Source: Salinisphaera hydrothermalis (GTDB taxonomy: Bacteria; Pseudomonadota; Gammaproteobacteria; Nevskiales; Salinisphaeraceae). From it: 64,000 nucleotides of DNA. This document shows, one piece after another, positions 54,054 to 61,906 of the stretch. The DNA is taken from the NCBI RefSeq assembly GCF_040361195.1, contig NZ_APNE01000007.1; one strand, given 5' to 3'. The notes beneath the pieces are model-generated. The model ran no database searches. It saw nothing but the letters and a program-made list of their open reading frames with translations, and was not told the DNA's origin. The position numbers were made by a program, and so were the translations under genes. Position 1 is the stretch's first letter. Every line of letters begins with the position of its first letter.

Positions 54054-54584
54054 ATGGAATTTGCCCGCCGACTCGTCGACCTCATGTTGTTTCGCCGCGG
54101 GCCGCAGGACATGCCCGGCGATCAGTCGTCGCTGGTGGTCAGCATAGCGGCTTATTGTATCGTTCTGTTCATTCAGGTCGCCTTGGTCGGGTCATTGGCC
54201 GGTGCGCTGGTGCAAGCCGGGCTGGCGACGCTCATGCTCGGTCTTTACGCCGCGACTATTCTGCGCCTGCGTGGCCTGTCGAATCGCTTCAACCAGACGG
54301 CGACTTCGTTGTTTTCGTCGGGGGCGGTGCTGACGCTGATCATGTTGGCGCCTACGCGCGCCCTGCGGCCGTATCTTGACGCCCTGCGGAGCGCGACCGA
54401 TCCGTCGCAGGTGCCGATGCCGTCGCCGTTGTTCGCGCTGGTGTATCTGGTGGTTGGCATCTGGGGCCTGGCGATCTATACCCATATCTATCGCAACGCG
54501 CTTGGCGTGCCGATCGTGCTGGGCGTTGCCGTGACCCTCGGTTTCGAGGTTCTGCTGATGCTGGTCTTTTCGGTACTCGGCTGA
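54054..54584 (+). CDS. Multi-pass membrane protein, YIP1-like
   Basis: The 176-residue product has about five hydrophobic segments (about 30-50, 52-75, 83-100, 124-142 and 150-174). Its overall pattern resembles YIP1-type membrane proteins of unknown function; I cannot name a family with certainty. The ATG at 54054 is preferred to the TTG at 54048. It is 33 bases before mpl on the same strand, so the two are probably cotranscribed. Confidence 0.7.
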   Translation: MEFARRLVDLMLFRRGPQDMPGDQSSLVVSIAAYCIVLFIQVALVGSLAGALVQAGLATLMLGLYAATILRLRGLSNRFNQTATSLFSSGAVLTLIMLAPTRALRPYLDALRSATDPSQVPMPSPLFALVYLVVGIWGLAIYTHIYRNALGVPIVLGVAVTLGFEVLLMLVFSVLG

Positions 54585-54617
54585 CCCGTACACGCTGCAC
54601 CGCTACGAGAGCTCGTC

Positions 54618-55973
54618 ATGCATATCCATATTCTGGGAATCGGCGGCACCTTCATGGCCGGGGTGGCGTTGCTGGCACGCGCTGCCGGGCACGAGGCGAC
54701 CGGGTCCGACCAGGGCCTGTATCCGCCCATGAGCACCCAGCTGGCTGAAGCCGGCATCGACGTGATGGAAGGGTACGACCCGGCGCATCTCGAGCCGGCG
54801 CCGGACCAGGTGGTGGTGGGCAACGCCATGGCCCGCGGCAACCCGGCGGTAGAAGCCATGCTCGATCGAGGCCTGGCTTATACCTCCGGGCCGCAGTGGT
54901 TGGCCGACAACGTCCTCGCGGGCCGCTGGGTGCTGGCGGTGGCTGGCACCCATGGCAAGACCACCACGGCGAGCATGCTGGCCCATATCCTGATTGATCA
55001 GGGGTTGGCACCGGGCTGGTTGATCGGCGGGATTGCGGCCGATCTCGGTACGTCGGCGGCGCTGGGCGACTCGAAGTTCTTCGTGGTCGAAGCCGACGAA
55101 TACGATACGGCCTTCTTCGACAAGCGATCGAAATTCGTCCATTACCGCCCGCGGACGCTCATTCTCAACAATCTCGAATTCGATCACGCCGATATATTCG
55201 ACGATCTCGCGGCGATTCAACGGCAGTTCCATCACCTGCTGCGGACCGTGCCCGGCTCGGGATGCATCGTGCATAACGCGGCCGATACGGCGCTCGATGC
55301 GGTGATTGCGCAAGGCTGCTGGACTCCGCGGGTCGCGTTCAACGGCGCGGCTGGCTGGCATGTTGAGCCGCTGAGCCCGGATTACGGTCAGCTGCGCATT
55401 CGCCAGGGCGACGCGACGGTCGGCGAATTGAACTGGGCACTCAAAGGCGCACATAACGCGGCCAACGCCTGTGCGGCGATCGCGGCGGCGGAGCATGCGG
55501 GTATCGAGCCCACGGCGGCGATCGCAGCGCTCGGCCGCTTCCACGGCGTCAAACGGCGTCTGGAGCTGCGCGGCACGCCAGGCGGTGTCGCGGTCTATGA
55601 CGATTTCGCTCATCACCCAACGGCTATTCGGACCACGCTCGAGGGCGTGGCCGCGAGCCGCGAGCGTGGCCGGATACTCGTGGCGTTCGAGCCACGTTCG
55701 AACACCATGCGTGCCGGTATCCACGAGGCCACGCTGGCTGCCAGTTTCGAGTACGCCGACCGGGTTTACGGCTACGACGCCGGCATGACCTGGGATCTGG
55801 CGCATGCCATGGCGCCGCTCGGTGACCGCTTCCAGGCGATCGACGATGTCGACGCCCTGGTGGCTGCGATCGCCGCGGATGCACGGCCCGATGATGTCGT
55901 GATCGTGATGAGCAATGGCGGGTTCGGCGGGATTCACGACAAGCTGCTTGCGGCATTGGCCGATCGCGACTGA
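54618..55973 (+). CDS. mpl: UDP-N-acetylmuramate:L-alanyl-gamma-D-glutamyl-meso-diaminopimelate ligase
   Basis: Mpl reattaches recovered murein tripeptide to UDP-MurNAc in cell-wall recycling. The 451-residue Mur-ligase has HIHILGIGGTFMAGVALLA at the N-terminus, the ATP site AVAGTHGKTTTASMLAHIL, EADEYDTAFFDKRSKFVHYRPRTLILNNLEFDHADIF, HNAANACAAIAAAEHAGI, and YDDFAHHPTAI. The absence of a signal peptide fits a cytoplasmic enzyme. Confidence 0.96.
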   Translation: MHIHILGIGGTFMAGVALLARAAGHEATGSDQGLYPPMSTQLAEAGIDVMEGYDPAHLEPAPDQVVVGNAMARGNPAVEAMLDRGLAYTSGPQWLADNVLAGRWVLAVAGTHGKTTTASMLAHILIDQGLAPGWLIGGIAADLGTSAALGDSKFFVVEADEYDTAFFDKRSKFVHYRPRTLILNNLEFDHADIFDDLAAIQRQFHHLLRTVPGSGCIVHNAADTALDAVIAQGCWTPRVAFNGAAGWHVEPLSPDYGQLRIRQGDATVGELNWALKGAHNAANACAAIAAAEHAGIEPTAAIAALGRFHGVKRRLELRGTPGGVAVYDDFAHHPTAIRTTLEGVAASRERGRILVAFEPRSNTMRAGIHEATLAASFEYADRVYGYDAGMTWDLAHAMAPLGDRFQAIDDVDALVAAIAADARPDDVVIVMSNGGFGGIHDKLLAALADRD

Positions 55974-56166
55974 GCGTTGTATCGGGCGTCCTGATCCGCG
56001 AGCGTAGCGGTCCGCGTGGTACCGCATGATCGGCGTCTTCGTTTGCCGGGACGCGTTCGGCGTACTTCCATCACACTTCGACAGATGCCGGGCCTCGTGG
56101 TTACGAACCGTCCGGGGCGAGGTGCCGGCTGGTGCCGATGACGCACTGTGCCGGAACGTCGTGCAT

Positions 56167-56190
56167 AAAAAAAGGCCGCGCAAGGCGGCC
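56167..56190 (-). terminator. Intrinsic terminator of the EF-hand/repeat transcript
   Basis: On the minus strand GGCCGC, a five-base loop, GCGGCC, then seven T. It ends transcription coming from the EF-hand gene or from an RNA that starts in the repeat region. Confidence 0.8.
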
Positions 56191-56241
56191 TCGAGGGGCT
56201 GATAACAGCCTGAGCTATTTCTTATCGTTAATTCGCCGCGT

Positions 56242-56323
56242 CGGGCCGGGCTACGCCGAGGCACGAGGGGGGGGACCGGGAGAAACTCCGACCCGACCGG
56301 CGAAACGGGTGCATGATTACGTG
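56242..56323 (-). repeat. Tandem repeat copy 1 (candidate structured RNA)
   Basis: This is one of two imperfect copies with a period of about 105 bases. On the minus strand the copies share CGTTTCGCC, GGTCGGG, CCCGGTCCCCCC, CTCGTGCCTCGGCGT and GCCCGGCC. The shared run of C followed by TCGTGCCTCGG would be a C-rich single strand in RNA, able to pair with GAGG/GGGG ribosome-site sequences. No open frame explains the conservation. Confidence 0.7.
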
Positions 56324-56343
56324 GATGGCGGTTTAAATCGCAC

Positions 56344-56426
56344 TGGCCGGGCCGTTAACGCCGAGGCACGAGGGGGGACCGGGGGAACCGGCCCGACCAG
56401 GCGAAACCGTATCGCGTAATCACGCG
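56344..56426 (-). repeat. Tandem repeat copy 2 (candidate structured RNA)
   Basis: This is the second copy, 17 bases after the EF-hand stop when read on the minus strand. It starts with a GTGATTACGC segment matching GTAATCATGC in copy 1, and carries the same C-rich core. Differences are spread out and the core from CCCGGT to CGGCGT is best kept. Confidence 0.7.
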
Positions 56427-56442
56427 AACACTTTGCAACGAA

Positions 56443-56733
56443 TCACGAACCGCCGTTTTGGCTTTCAGCCTGCCGGCGTTTCATGTGTCGTTCGTACTGC
56501 TTGAACTCCTTTTTCGTCACTTTGCCGTCACCGTTCGCATCCATCTGGTCGAACTTCTGAGCCCATGGCGTCGTCGCGACTTCGTCGCGAGTCAACGCCC
56601 CATCGCTATTGGCGTCCATGGACGCCCAAGCCGCCGGGGCATGGGCCGCGCCGTCCTGAGTGCCGGCATATCCCGCGACCCAGGGGCCAGCGAGTAATAG
56701 AGCCGCCGTCAGGACCGCGAGGAAGTTCGTCAT
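56443..56733 (-). CDS. Exported EF-hand calcium-binding protein
   Basis: The 96-residue protein has a signal peptide (about 1-23, FLAVLTAALLLAGPWVAGYAG). Two EF-hand loops follow: DANSDGALTRDE and DANGDGKVTKKE, each with the Asp, Asp/Asn, Gly and terminal Glu expected for Ca2+ binding. A short basic tail ends it. It is probably a periplasmic calcium buffer or sensor. The tandem repeats and terminator downstream suggest a long 3' untranslated region or an RNA processed from it. Confidence 0.88.
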   Translation of the reverse strand: MTNFLAVLTAALLLAGPWVAGYAGTQDGAAHAPAAWASMDANSDGALTRDEVATTPWAQKFDQMDANGDGKVTKKEFKQYERHMKRRQAESQNGGS

Positions 56734-56792
56734 CAGTGCGTCAGGTGCCGTTTTTTGTCCGAATCTAAGTCTCTGTATAGCAACCCCTGTGC

Positions 56793-56820
56793 CATGATTT
56801 TAATGTTTTTTAAAATCATG
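56793..56820. promoter_or_regulatory. Perfect AT-rich palindrome upstream of the EF-hand gene
   Basis: CATGATTTTAA, TGTTTT, TTAAAATCATG: an 11-base perfect inverted repeat about 60 bases before the EF-hand start. It stands out in this GC-rich DNA and sits where an operator would be expected. Confidence 0.5.
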
Positions 56821-56883
56821 ATCTTACGTGGTGTTTCGGGAGGTTCGCGAACTGGGCGTCGCCGTACCGCGTCACGTGATGGC

Positions 56884-56910
56884 AAAAACCGTCGCCAATT
56901 GGAGACGGTT
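56884..56910 (-). terminator. Intrinsic terminator of the qseE-qseG-qseF operon
   Basis: On the minus strand AACCGTC, a ten-base loop, GACGGTT with a following T run (five T in total). It lies about 110 bases after the response-regulator stop. Confidence 0.7.
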
Positions 56911-57021
56911 GCGGCGGAATGTTTTTAAGTTTCTGTTATAAAAAGAAAAATGTTGTCGTCAAAAAGCAACGCTTGAGACGGGAACAGCGCAGGTCGTTGT
57001 CGTCTACAGGCAACAGGCGAT

Positions 57022-58386
57022 TCAATGTTTGAATTGCGCCGGGTCGATGGCGTGACGGTTCAACAGCTTGTAGAACTCGGTACGGTTGCGCTGTGCCAGT
57101 CGGGCACTACGCGCGACGTTGCCTTCCGTAATCCGCAGCAGCTGGACGAGATAATCGTGGACGAACTCGTCGCGAGCCTGGGCCAGAGGGCGGATGCTGG
57201 AGGTCGAGGCGTCGGGGTCGCCGTGTTGGGCCAGGGCCTTGTCCACGGCCGCACGTCCGATCACGGGGCCGCGGGTGAGAGCAACGTTATGTTCGACCAC
57301 ATTCGACAACTGACGGATATTGCCCGGCCAGGTGTATGCCGTCAGTCGCTCCATGGCATCGGGCGCATAAACCTTTGGCCGCTGGCCGGCGCGGCGGGCG
57401 AGTCGGTCGAGGAAATGACGCACTAACGGCGCAATATCCTCAGGACGCTGCGCCAGCGAGGGCAGGGCGAGGCTCACGACGGCGAGACGATAGTACAGAT
57501 CCTCCCGGAACGCGCCTTCGGCGATTGCCTCATCCAAATTGCGATGGGTGGCCGATATGACACGCACATCCACCGGGATGCTGTGGCGACCGCCGACCGG
57601 CCGGACTTCGCGTTCCTGTAATACGCGCAAGAGTTTGACTTGAAGCGCGATCGGCATGTCGCCGATTTCGTCCAGAAATATGGTGCCGCCTTCGGCCGAG
57701 CGAAACAGCCCGGGTTGCGCGCTCTTAGCGTCGGTGAATGCGCCTTTTTCATGGCCGAACAACTCGGACTCGAGCAATTGTTCGGGCATGGCCCCGCAGT
57801 TCAGTGCCACGAACGAATGTTCCGCGCGCGGACTGGCTTCGTGCATGACCCGCGCCATGACTTCCTTGCCGGTGCCGGATTCGCCGGTAATCAGAATGCT
57901 GCTGTCGGTTTCGGCCACCATGCGGGCTTCGGCCAGGCGTTCCCGCATCATGGGCGAGCGGGTGACGATGCGTGCTTGCCAGATACTGTCCCAATCACGC
58001 GCCGGCATGCCGCCCTGGGCCAGCGCCTGGTCGACGCGTGCCAGAAGCGTTTCTTTGTCGACGGGCTTGGCCAGGAAGTCGAGCGCGCCGGCCTGAGTGG
58101 CCGAGACTGCATCCGGGATGGTGCCGTGCGCGGTGATGACGATCACCGGGACGTTGGGATGATTGATCGACAGGCGCTGCAACAGATCGAGCCCGTCCAT
58201 GCCGTCCATGCGCAGGTCGGTGATGACGCATTCGGCACCGAATTCGCCCAGCACTTCGAGCGCCCGGTCGGCACTTTCGACGCTGGCCACGGTGTGGCCG
58301 ACGCCCTCGAGTCGAATGGTCATCAGTCGACGAAGGCTGGGGTCGTCGTCGACCAGTAGCAGGCGGCCTTTGCGGTGTTCGGTCAC
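57022..58386 (-). CDS. qseF: Response regulator of the NtrC family, QseF/GlrR type
   Basis: The 454-residue protein has a receiver domain (about 8-120) with phospho-acceptor Asp in CVITDLRMDGMDG. An AAA+ sigma-54 activator domain follows (about 145-375) with GESGTGKE and GGTIFLDEIGDMP, then a Fis-type helix-turn-helix (NVARSARLAQRNRTEFYKLLNRH). The sigma-54 contact loop reads GAFTDA instead of GAFTGA. The start is a GTG at 58386 whose bases overlap the qseG stop (GTGA), so translation is coupled. In E. coli this regulator drives the small RNA glmY; no glmY-like gene is evident beside this operon. Confidence 0.92.
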   Translation of the reverse strand: MTEHRKGRLLLVDDDPSLRRLMTIRLEGVGHTVASVESADRALEVLGEFGAECVITDLRMDGMDGLDLLQRLSINHPNVPVIVITAHGTIPDAVSATQAGALDFLAKPVDKETLLARVDQALAQGGMPARDWDSIWQARIVTRSPMMRERLAEARMVAETDSSILITGESGTGKEVMARVMHEASPRAEHSFVALNCGAMPEQLLESELFGHEKGAFTDAKSAQPGLFRSAEGGTIFLDEIGDMPIALQVKLLRVLQEREVRPVGGRHSIPVDVRVISATHRNLDEAIAEGAFREDLYYRLAVVSLALPSLAQRPEDIAPLVRHFLDRLARRAGQRPKVYAPDAMERLTAYTWPGNIRQLSNVVEHNVALTRGPVIGRAAVDKALAQHGDPDASTSSIRPLAQARDEFVHDYLVQLLRITEGNVARSARLAQRNRTEFYKLLNRHAIDPAQFKH

Positions 58387-58937
58387 GGACGATTCTCGAC
58401 GGTATCCAGGCGATCTTCGATATGCGATAGCGCCTTGAGTTTGTTCTGCGCGTTGGACAAGCGGGACTTGAGGTCCGCGATTTGGCGGTCGGCCTCGTCG
58501 GTCTCGTCATCCTGAGTGAGTTCGCCATACAAGCGGGCGTAGTCGCTTAAGTATTGGCGCGCATCCGGGTCCCAAGGGGCCGGCTTGGTATCGAGCGCCA
58601 GGCGCGCATACCGCGCCGCCTCGTCGGGTGTGTAGAGCCGTTGATGCGGCGAGCCGAGCGCCAGTGCGAGATAGGCATAGGATACCGCGCCAGGGGCCGT
58701 GCGGACCTGGCGCCGCGCGGCGCGCACGGCGGCTTCGCGACCGGCCGGCGTGGTCCGGGCCAGACGGCGTGCATAGCCGAGTAGGGTCAGGGCCGGGGCC
58801 GACAGTTCCGTCGAGGTTTGTTGCGACGCATGCGGGGGGCGGGCCTCCTCGTGTGCGCAGCCGGTCGTCGCCAGGCTCAGGGCGAGCCCCAGCGCAGCAA
58901 GAAGTGCGTGCCCGCTGCGCTTCTCAGGCCAGCGCAT
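58383..58937 (-). CDS. qseG: QseG-like lipoprotein between sensor kinase and regulator
   Basis: The 184-residue product has a lipoprotein signal with lipobox TTGC about 27-30 residues from ATG 58937. An Ala/Arg-rich helical region follows, and a C-terminal coiled coil (DRQIADLKSRLSNAQNKLKALSHIEDRL). Its place between kinase and regulator, and its form, match QseG, an outer-membrane lipoprotein that works with QseE. The start overlaps the kinase stop by 14 bases. Longer frames upstream lie inside the kinase gene. Confidence 0.8.
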   Translation of the reverse strand: MRWPEKRSGHALLAALGLALSLATTGCAHEEARPPHASQQTSTELSAPALTLLGYARRLARTTPAGREAAVRAARRQVRTAPGAVSYAYLALALGSPHQRLYTPDEAARYARLALDTKPAPWDPDARQYLSDYARLYGELTQDDETDEADRQIADLKSRLSNAQNKLKALSHIEDRLDTVENRP

Positions 58938-60417
58938 TCTGGGGCGGAATATAGACATGAAAAACACTGCGGCAGCCGCCGCGCTCGACCACGTCGGCAT
59001 GTCCGCCATGTGCTTGAGCACAATCGCGAACCACCGAGAGTCCAATGCCCGTGCCCTTGACGGCCGAGGCGGTGCCGGGCGTGCTGCTGCCGCGCACGAA
59101 AGCCTCGAAGATACGTTCGCGTTCGGCCGGCGCCACGCCTGGCCCATCATCCGATACATATAAATCCGTCCCCCCTCGCGTGTCGTGCTCGACCTCGATA
59201 CGGATGGTGCCGCCGGCCGGCGAATACTTGACCGCGTTGGCCAGCAGATTATCGACGATCAAATGCAGGCGATCCGCATCCGCTGTCAGCCAAACGGACG
59301 AGCGTGGGCGCTCGACGTTTAGGCCACGTGCCTCGATGGCCAGCTTCTGGCGTTCGATCATGCGTGCGATCAGCGCGGCCAGATCGCATTCCGCGTACTC
59401 CAACCGGGACCGCTGCTGCTGCCACGCCGCGGAATTCAAAAGATTGTCGATCAGCGTCGCCAGATCCTGACTGTTGCTCTGCAGAATCGTGGCGACTTCA
59501 TGTTGTTCCTGGCTCAACCGCCCAACCGAGCCGTCCGCGAGTAGTTCCGTTCCTTCGCGAATACTGGCGAGCGGCGTCTTCAGTTCGTGCGACATATGTC
59601 GGATGAACTGCTGTTTCTCCTCATCGAGCGTGGCCAGCCGCTGGCGCATCCAGTCCAGGCGTTCGCCCAGCCGATCGAGCTCCGACGCCGGAGCGACGAT
59701 CGAAACCGGCCGCGAAAAATCACCCGTTCCCAAGTGCGCGACCGCATCCAGGATCTGGCGTAACGGCCGCGTTATCACGAAGGTTAAAAATAACCCAAGT
59801 GCGATTGCCGCGGGAATCAGGGCGAACACGCAGACCAGTAGAAATAGTCGGGCATGACGGGCGGTGCTCTGCAGGCGATCGAGTTCCTGGTCGACGAACT
59901 GCGTGCCTTGATCGGCGATCGCGTCGGTGGCATTGCGGATGCTGTTCAACGTCGCGATCACATTGTTGGTCTGTTGATCGCCGGTGCCGAGTTGCGTCGC
60001 CAGCGAGGCCACCTGCGTGCGCAGTTTCGATAGATTCCAGCTCGGCACCGTGTCCAAATGCAAACTCGCCAGGGACTTCAATTCGGTTTCGAAATCCTTA
60101 GCCTGGCTCGCAAAGCGTTGCAGCAAATCGTCGCTGCCGAGCACGCGATACTGGCGAGCGCTGCGTTCCATGCCGATCAGCAGGCTATTGAGTCGCTTGC
60201 TGTCGCGGGTGACGGCGACGCCCTGCATCACCAGGCGCTCGCTCTGTGTATTGAGACGGTTCACGTACACCACGCTGGCCACGATCGCGACCATCAGGGG
60301 TGTCGCCACGACCGCGAAGCTGGCCAGGACCAGGCCGTTGATCGAGCGCGGCCGCAGCAGAACGCCAAGCAGGCGGCGGTGTGCCGAAGTCTTGTTGTGA
60401 GGGTCGTGTCGCGGCAT
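58924..60417 (-). CDS. qseE: Sensor histidine kinase, QseE/GlrK type
   Basis: The 497-residue inner-membrane kinase has a first membrane segment at about 27-50 and a periplasmic four-helix-like domain (about 52-200). A second membrane segment (about 205-228) is followed by HAMP with ITRPLRQILDAV. HisKA has the phospho-acceptor His in FIRHMSHELKTPLASIREG, and the ATPase domain has NLLANAVKYSP, DDGPGV and GTGIGLSVV. The ATG at 60417 is chosen because the basic start MPRHDPHNK leads into the first segment. It is divergent from pmbA across 94 bases. Confidence 0.92.
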   Translation of the reverse strand: MPRHDPHNKTSAHRRLLGVLLRPRSINGLVLASFAVVATPLMVAIVASVVYVNRLNTQSERLVMQGVAVTRDSKRLNSLLIGMERSARQYRVLGSDDLLQRFASQAKDFETELKSLASLHLDTVPSWNLSKLRTQVASLATQLGTGDQQTNNVIATLNSIRNATDAIADQGTQFVDQELDRLQSTARHARLFLLVCVFALIPAAIALGLFLTFVITRPLRQILDAVAHLGTGDFSRPVSIVAPASELDRLGERLDWMRQRLATLDEEKQQFIRHMSHELKTPLASIREGTELLADGSVGRLSQEQHEVATILQSNSQDLATLIDNLLNSAAWQQQRSRLEYAECDLAALIARMIERQKLAIEARGLNVERPRSSVWLTADADRLHLIVDNLLANAVKYSPAGGTIRIEVEHDTRGGTDLYVSDDGPGVAPAERERIFEAFVRGSSTPGTASAVKGTGIGLSVVRDCAQAHGGHADVVERGGCRSVFHVYIPPQNALA

Positions 60418-60511
60418 GGCGCCAGCATAACCGCTAGGCGGCGTGCACGCGTATTGCGCGGGCCACGGCGAGACGGCTATTTTGGCGGTTTGACTGTCCG
60501 GACAATCCTGC

Positions 60512-61876
60512 ATGACCGAGCCTGCCGTCGTCTCTGCCGATACCCGCGAACTGCCGACATCGGACGCCTTGCGCGAGTCGTTGAACTCGATGCTGGCACG
60601 GGCCGCCCGGGCAGGCGCGGATGCCGCCGAGGCCAGTCTGTCGGCCTCGCGCAGCTTGTCGGTCTCGGTACGTGATCGGGCGCGGGAAACGCTCGAATAC
60701 GAAGGCGATCGAAGCGCGGCAGTCACCGTCTATCGAGGCCAAGCCAGCGGCAGCGCTTCGACCACTGACCTCACGCCCGCCGGCCTGGCGGCGGCGCTCG
60801 ATCAGGCCCTGACCATTGCGCGCTTCACCGAGCCCGACGAATACGCCGGCCTGGCCGAGGCGCATCTGATGGCGCGCGACTGGCCGGATCTGGCGCTCTG
60901 CAACCCGTGGTCGCTGACCCCGGACGCCGCCCAGGATATGGCGTTGGCCGTGGAAGCCGCGGCGCTGGATGCCGACGCGCGCATCGCCCAGACCGAGGGC
61001 GCGACAGTGGCCACCCAGGACGCGATCAGCGCCTATGGCAACAGCCATGGTTTTATCGGTATCGAGCGCGCCAGTCGTCATGCGGCGTCCTGTACCGCGA
61101 TTGCGCGCGACAGCAACGGCCGGATGCAGCGCGAGATCGCGTTCTCCCAGGCTCGACGCGCCGAGGAATTGTTGGCGCCCGCCGAGATCGGACGGCTAGC
61201 GGCCGATCGTGCGCTGGCCCGGTTGGGCGCGCGCGCTGTGCCGACCACGACCGCGCCGGTACTGTTCACGCCGCGCGTCGCGCGCAGCCTCTGGGGGCAT
61301 CTGTTTGGCGCGATCAGCGGTGGCTCGCTGTATCGCAATGCCAGTTTTCTCAAAGACCGCATCGATCAACGTATCGCCGTGCCCACGCTGACCTTGCGTC
61401 AGGTGCCGCATCGTCGTCACGGTCTGGCCAGCACCGGGTTTGATGACGACGGCGTGGCGACCACCGAACGCGACCTGGTCGCCGGCGGCGTGTTGCGATC
61501 TTATTTGCTCTCGGCCTATTCCGCGCGCCGACTGGGGCTCACGACCACAGGTAATGCCGGCGGCGTATTCAACGTCGATGTGGCGCCGGGGCAGGATGAC
61601 TTCGATACGTTGGTTTCGGCCATGGGCCGCGGGCTGGTCGTCACCGAGCTGATGGGCCAGGGCGTGAATCTGGTCAACGGCGATTATTCGCGCGGGGCGG
61701 CCGGCTGGTGGGTGGAAAACGGCGAGCTGGCCTATCCAGTCGAGAATGCGACCGTCGCCGGTAATCTGGCCGAGATGTACAACGGCATCGCCGCCCTGGG
61801 CAATGACGTCGAATATCAGAGCGCGCTGCGCACGCCCTCGGTGGTGATCGATCGGATGACCATCGCCGGGCAGTGA
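60512..61876 (+). CDS. pmbA: Metalloprotease subunit PmbA/TldE
   Basis: With TldD, PmbA forms a cytoplasmic metalloprotease that matures microcins and removes peptides. The 454-residue product matches the family: VRDRARETLEYEGDRSAAVTVYRG, GFIGIERASRHAASCTAIARD, RSLWGHLFGAISGGSLYRNASFLKD, GNAGGVFNVDVAPG, and GLVVTELMGQGVNLVNGDYSRGAAGWWVENGE. PmbA itself lacks the zinc site, which is in TldD; tldD is not in this window. Confidence 0.95.
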   Translation: MTEPAVVSADTRELPTSDALRESLNSMLARAARAGADAAEASLSASRSLSVSVRDRARETLEYEGDRSAAVTVYRGQASGSASTTDLTPAGLAAALDQALTIARFTEPDEYAGLAEAHLMARDWPDLALCNPWSLTPDAAQDMALAVEAAALDADARIAQTEGATVATQDAISAYGNSHGFIGIERASRHAASCTAIARDSNGRMQREIAFSQARRAEELLAPAEIGRLAADRALARLGARAVPTTTAPVLFTPRVARSLWGHLFGAISGGSLYRNASFLKDRIDQRIAVPTLTLRQVPHRRHGLASTGFDDDGVATTERDLVAGGVLRSYLLSAYSARRLGLTTTGNAGGVFNVDVAPGQDDFDTLVSAMGRGLVVTELMGQGVNLVNGDYSRGAAGWWVENGELAYPVENATVAGNLAEMYNGIAALGNDVEYQSALRTPSVVIDRMTIAGQ

Positions 61877-61906
61877 TGGGCGCCCGGCCGTGGGGGATAC
61901 GCCGGA

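Larger units (their letters stand above)
55974..56442. other. Gene-free region with tandem repeats and a minus-strand terminator
   Basis: About 470 bases lie between mpl and the convergent EF-hand gene. It holds two imperfect direct repeats (listed at 56242 and 56344) and a terminator at 56167, all readable as one minus-strand transcript that continues from the EF-hand gene or starts after it. Confidence 0.6.

Noticed and set aside
60495..60504. TGTCCGGACA palindrome as a QseF/GlrR binding site before pmbA
   Set aside because: The known GlrR site is TGTC-N10-GACA; here the spacing is two bases, and a 10-base palindrome can occur by chance.
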